64,000 nucleotides of DNA from Jannaschia pohangensis (GTDB taxonomy: Bacteria > Pseudomonadota > Alphaproteobacteria > Rhodobacterales > Rhodobacteraceae), in assembly GCF_900113875.1 (NCBI RefSeq), contig NZ_FORA01000002.1, forward strand, positions 124,001 to 188,000. Reading direction: 5' to 3'. A model generated the notes under the pieces. The model saw nothing but the letters and a program-made list of their open reading frames with translations. It had not been told where the DNA came from and did no database searches. A program made the position numbers and the translations under genes. Shown one piece after another: positions 62,358 through 64,000 of this stretch (within the stretch, counting starts at the first letter, position 1; each line of letters starts with the position of its first letter).

Positions 62358-63647
62358 ATGGCCAACCTGATCGTGAACGGCGGGCGACCGCTGAACGGCA
62401 CCCTTCGCCCCAATGGCAACAAGAACGCCGTCCTGCCGATGCTCTGCGCCACCCTGCTGACCGAGGCGCAGGTGACGCTGAGCAATGTGCCCGACATCAC
62501 GGACCTGGCCAAGTTCATCGACTATTTCCGGTCCATCGGGTCCGAGGTCGATTATGACCGCGCCGCCGAAACGCTGTCGATCAAGCACCCGGCCAAGCTG
62601 ACCGATGATGCGATCGAGAGGCTGCCCCTGCGCATCCGGTCGGCGATCATGTTGCTGGCGCCGATCCTGCTGCGCCACGGTCACCTGCGGTTCGATGTGG
62701 ACGCCAAGGGCTGTGCCCTGGGCATTCGCGAGATCGACCCGCATATCGCCATTTTGCGGACCTTCGGGGCGGCCATGGCCCCGGGCGATCACATCGACCT
62801 GACCCTGGACGGGCGCCCCGATGCGCAATCGATATGGGCGGAATACGCCTCGGTCACGGCGACCGAGACCTTCCTTCTGATCGCGGCAATGGCACGGGGA
62901 ACGTCTGTCCTGACCAATGCCGCATCCGAGCCGCATGTGCAGGCGCTCTGCCACATGCTGGTCGAGATGGGCGCCCGGATCGAGGGCATCGGCACCTCGC
63001 GCCTCTCCGTCACCGGGGTCGAAACCCTGAGCGGCGCGACCTGCCGCGTGCCCGACGACCACCACGAGGTGGCGACCTTCCTGGCCCTGGGTGGCGTCAG
63101 CGGAGGGCGCGTCACGGTCGAGACCGACATCCTGGACGAGATGCCGCTTATCCTGGACCAGTTCGCCAAACTCGGCCTCCAGTTCGAGACGGCCCCCGGC
63201 GCCGTCACGGTGACCGGCTGGACGCGGGAAGTGACGCCGCCGCTGACCGCCCAGATGACGCCCAAGATCGAAGCCGCGCCCTGGCCCTATTTCCCCGCCG
63301 ACCTGCTGCCGCAGGCCATTGGCGTGTCGGTCGGGTGCAAGGGCGACGTGATGTTCTGGAACAAGGTCTACGAGGGGGCCATGGGCTGGTCGGCGGAGCT
63401 GGCCAAGTTCGGTGTGCGCTGCCACCTGTCGGACCCGCACCGCCTGATCGTGTTCGGCAACAACAAGCTGAAACCCGCAGAGGTCGAAGCGCCCTATATC
63501 ATCCGCGTGGTCGTCGGCCTGCTGATCGCGGCGATCCAGATCGACGGGCAGTCGCGCATCCTGAACGCCGGCCCCGTCCGCCGGGCCCATCCGCGCTTCA
63601 TCGAGAACCTGACCGCCCTCGGGGCCGACATCAGGTGGGAGGAGTAG
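62358..63647 (+). CDS. MurA-family enolpyruvyl transferase, divergent paralogue
   Basis: Protein of 429 residues with the MurA/EPSP-synthase fold. Key MurA residues are present: Lys22-Asn23 (GNKNAV), Arg94, Cys119 in KGCALG (the PEP-binding Cys), Arg124, Asp315 in YFPADLLPQ and Arg383. But the expected GARPVDLH is GIREIDPH, and ENRFMHVPEL is WNKVYEGAMG. This is not the normal alphaproteobacterial MurA, so a second copy elsewhere is likely. It may make a modified peptidoglycan precursor or act on another substrate. Located 21 bases after gcrA. Confidence 0.75.
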   Translation: MANLIVNGGRPLNGTLRPNGNKNAVLPMLCATLLTEAQVTLSNVPDITDLAKFIDYFRSIGSEVDYDRAAETLSIKHPAKLTDDAIERLPLRIRSAIMLLAPILLRHGHLRFDVDAKGCALGIREIDPHIAILRTFGAAMAPGDHIDLTLDGRPDAQSIWAEYASVTATETFLLIAAMARGTSVLTNAASEPHVQALCHMLVEMGARIEGIGTSRLSVTGVETLSGATCRVPDDHHEVATFLALGGVSGGRVTVETDILDEMPLILDQFAKLGLQFETAPGAVTVTGWTREVTPPLTAQMTPKIEAAPWPYFPADLLPQAIGVSVGCKGDVMFWNKVYEGAMGWSAELAKFGVRCHLSDPHRLIVFGNNKLKPAEVEAPYIIRVVVGLLIAAIQIDGQSRILNAGPVRRAHPRFIENLTALGADIRWEE

Positions 63648-64000
63648 CGTCCCGACGCTGCTTCAGGACGCCCCAGATCAGAAGCGAGACGTAGAGGAAC
63701 GTGGCGCCCACGTGGAACGCCCAGATGCGGGTCAGCATCAGGCCGATCACCACAGCCGCCGCCAGAAGGACATAGACGGCGTTGTCGCGGCTCACCCGCA
63801 TTGCCTTGAGCGAAATCGTCTTGAACCGCCCGATCATCAACGCGCCGACGATCAACGCCCAGAGGGCGATCAGGGCAGGAACCTCGCGCAGGTCAACCAG
63901 ACCCGACAGGTGCAGCGTGACGGGAAACAGCGCCAGCATCGCCCCCGCCGGGGCCGGAACGCCGGTGAAACTGCCCTTGTCGTCGCTTTCATCCTTGGCC
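63631..64000 (-). CDS. pssA: CDP-diacylglycerol--serine O-phosphatidyltransferase, partial
   Basis: The 3' part (about 122 codons) of a membrane enzyme for phosphatidylserine synthesis, EC 2.7.8.8. The visible part opens KDESDDKGSFTGVPAPAGAM and continues with membrane helices. FTGVPAPAGA is characteristic of PssA. The frame is open to the window edge, so the N-terminal part is missing. It overlaps the MurA-like gene by 17 bases at the 3' end. With pcs, it gives the cell phosphatidylserine, phosphatidylethanolamine and phosphatidylcholine. Confidence 0.85.
   Translation of the reverse strand, partial: AKDESDDKGSFTGVPAPAGAMLALFPVTLHLSGLVDLREVPALIALWALIVGALMIGRFKTISLKAMRVSRDNAVYVLLAAAVVIGLMLTRIWAFHVGATFLYVSLLIWGVLKQRRDATPPT

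Overview
The window is a stretch of a high-GC alphaproteobacterial chromosome. The gene content and order point to Rhodobacterales (Roseobacter/Paracoccaceae): a stand-alone GTG-initiated rpsD, homospermidine synthase, a GcrA cell-cycle regulator, a zinc-independent (Asp-type) HemB, a Pcs-type phosphatidylcholine synthase, a Hint-domain protein, and the order ruvCAB ... ybgC - tolQRAB-pal-cpoB - tilS - ftsH. I assign the order from these combinations, not from a database match. No plasmid, phage, insertion sequence, CRISPR, rRNA or tRNA was seen.

Layout. 1-7.4 kb: the distal half of a Tad (Flp pilus) locus, tadZ (cut by the window edge), tadA, tadB, tadC, two TPR lipoproteins (TadD type), a TadV/CpaA prepilin peptidase and a linked AAA ATPase. 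7.5-11.6 kb: a small membrane protein, the helicase-PdeM pair of the ligase-associated DNA damage response, and a lipocalin-like lipoprotein. 11.6-21.5 kb: a Hint-domain protein behind an unusual promoter region, an EamA transporter, rpsD, homospermidine synthase, a low-GC unrecognised gene, an MFS transporter, msrA, and two membrane-anchored small or nuclease-like proteins. 21.5-29.8 kb: an orphan BrnA-type antitoxin with tandem 11-bp repeats upstream, hemB, a small membrane protein, mfd, and a Bcr/CflA transporter coupled to a FrnE-type thiol oxidoreductase.

30-44.7 kb: the ruvCAB operon (minus strand), a DUF1127 protein, prmA (minus strand), then on the plus strand an unrecognised protein, ybgC, a TagO/VasI-like protein and the whole Tol-Pal envelope system, followed by tilS and ftsH. 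44.7-54.8 kb: a MOSC protein, a 27-residue membrane peptide, one-carbon metabolism (fhs, folD), a hydrolase, a pirin, divergent cobT/cobS for cobalamin assembly, a TerB-J co-chaperone and a nuclease-family hydrolase. 54.8-64 kb: a small exported protein, pcs, a P460-type cytochrome, argD-argF, an EamA transporter overlapping a serine hydrolase at their 3' ends, an ABC-2 permease lacking a neighbouring ATPase, gcrA, a divergent MurA-family enzyme and the 3' end of pssA.

Most of the window is ordinary core genome. The non-routine signals are small: a 10-bp inverted repeat with three clustered GANTC (CcrM/GcrA) sites before the Hint gene, 11-bp tandem repeats before the orphan antitoxin, a GC-rich palindromic repeat placed just behind three unrelated genes (hemB, folD, argD), a T6SS-type TagO-like protein beside tol, a low-GC orphan gene, a 27-codon membrane peptide, mutually exclusive leader hairpins, and a MurA paralogue next to gcrA. 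I found no convincing new multi-gene system.
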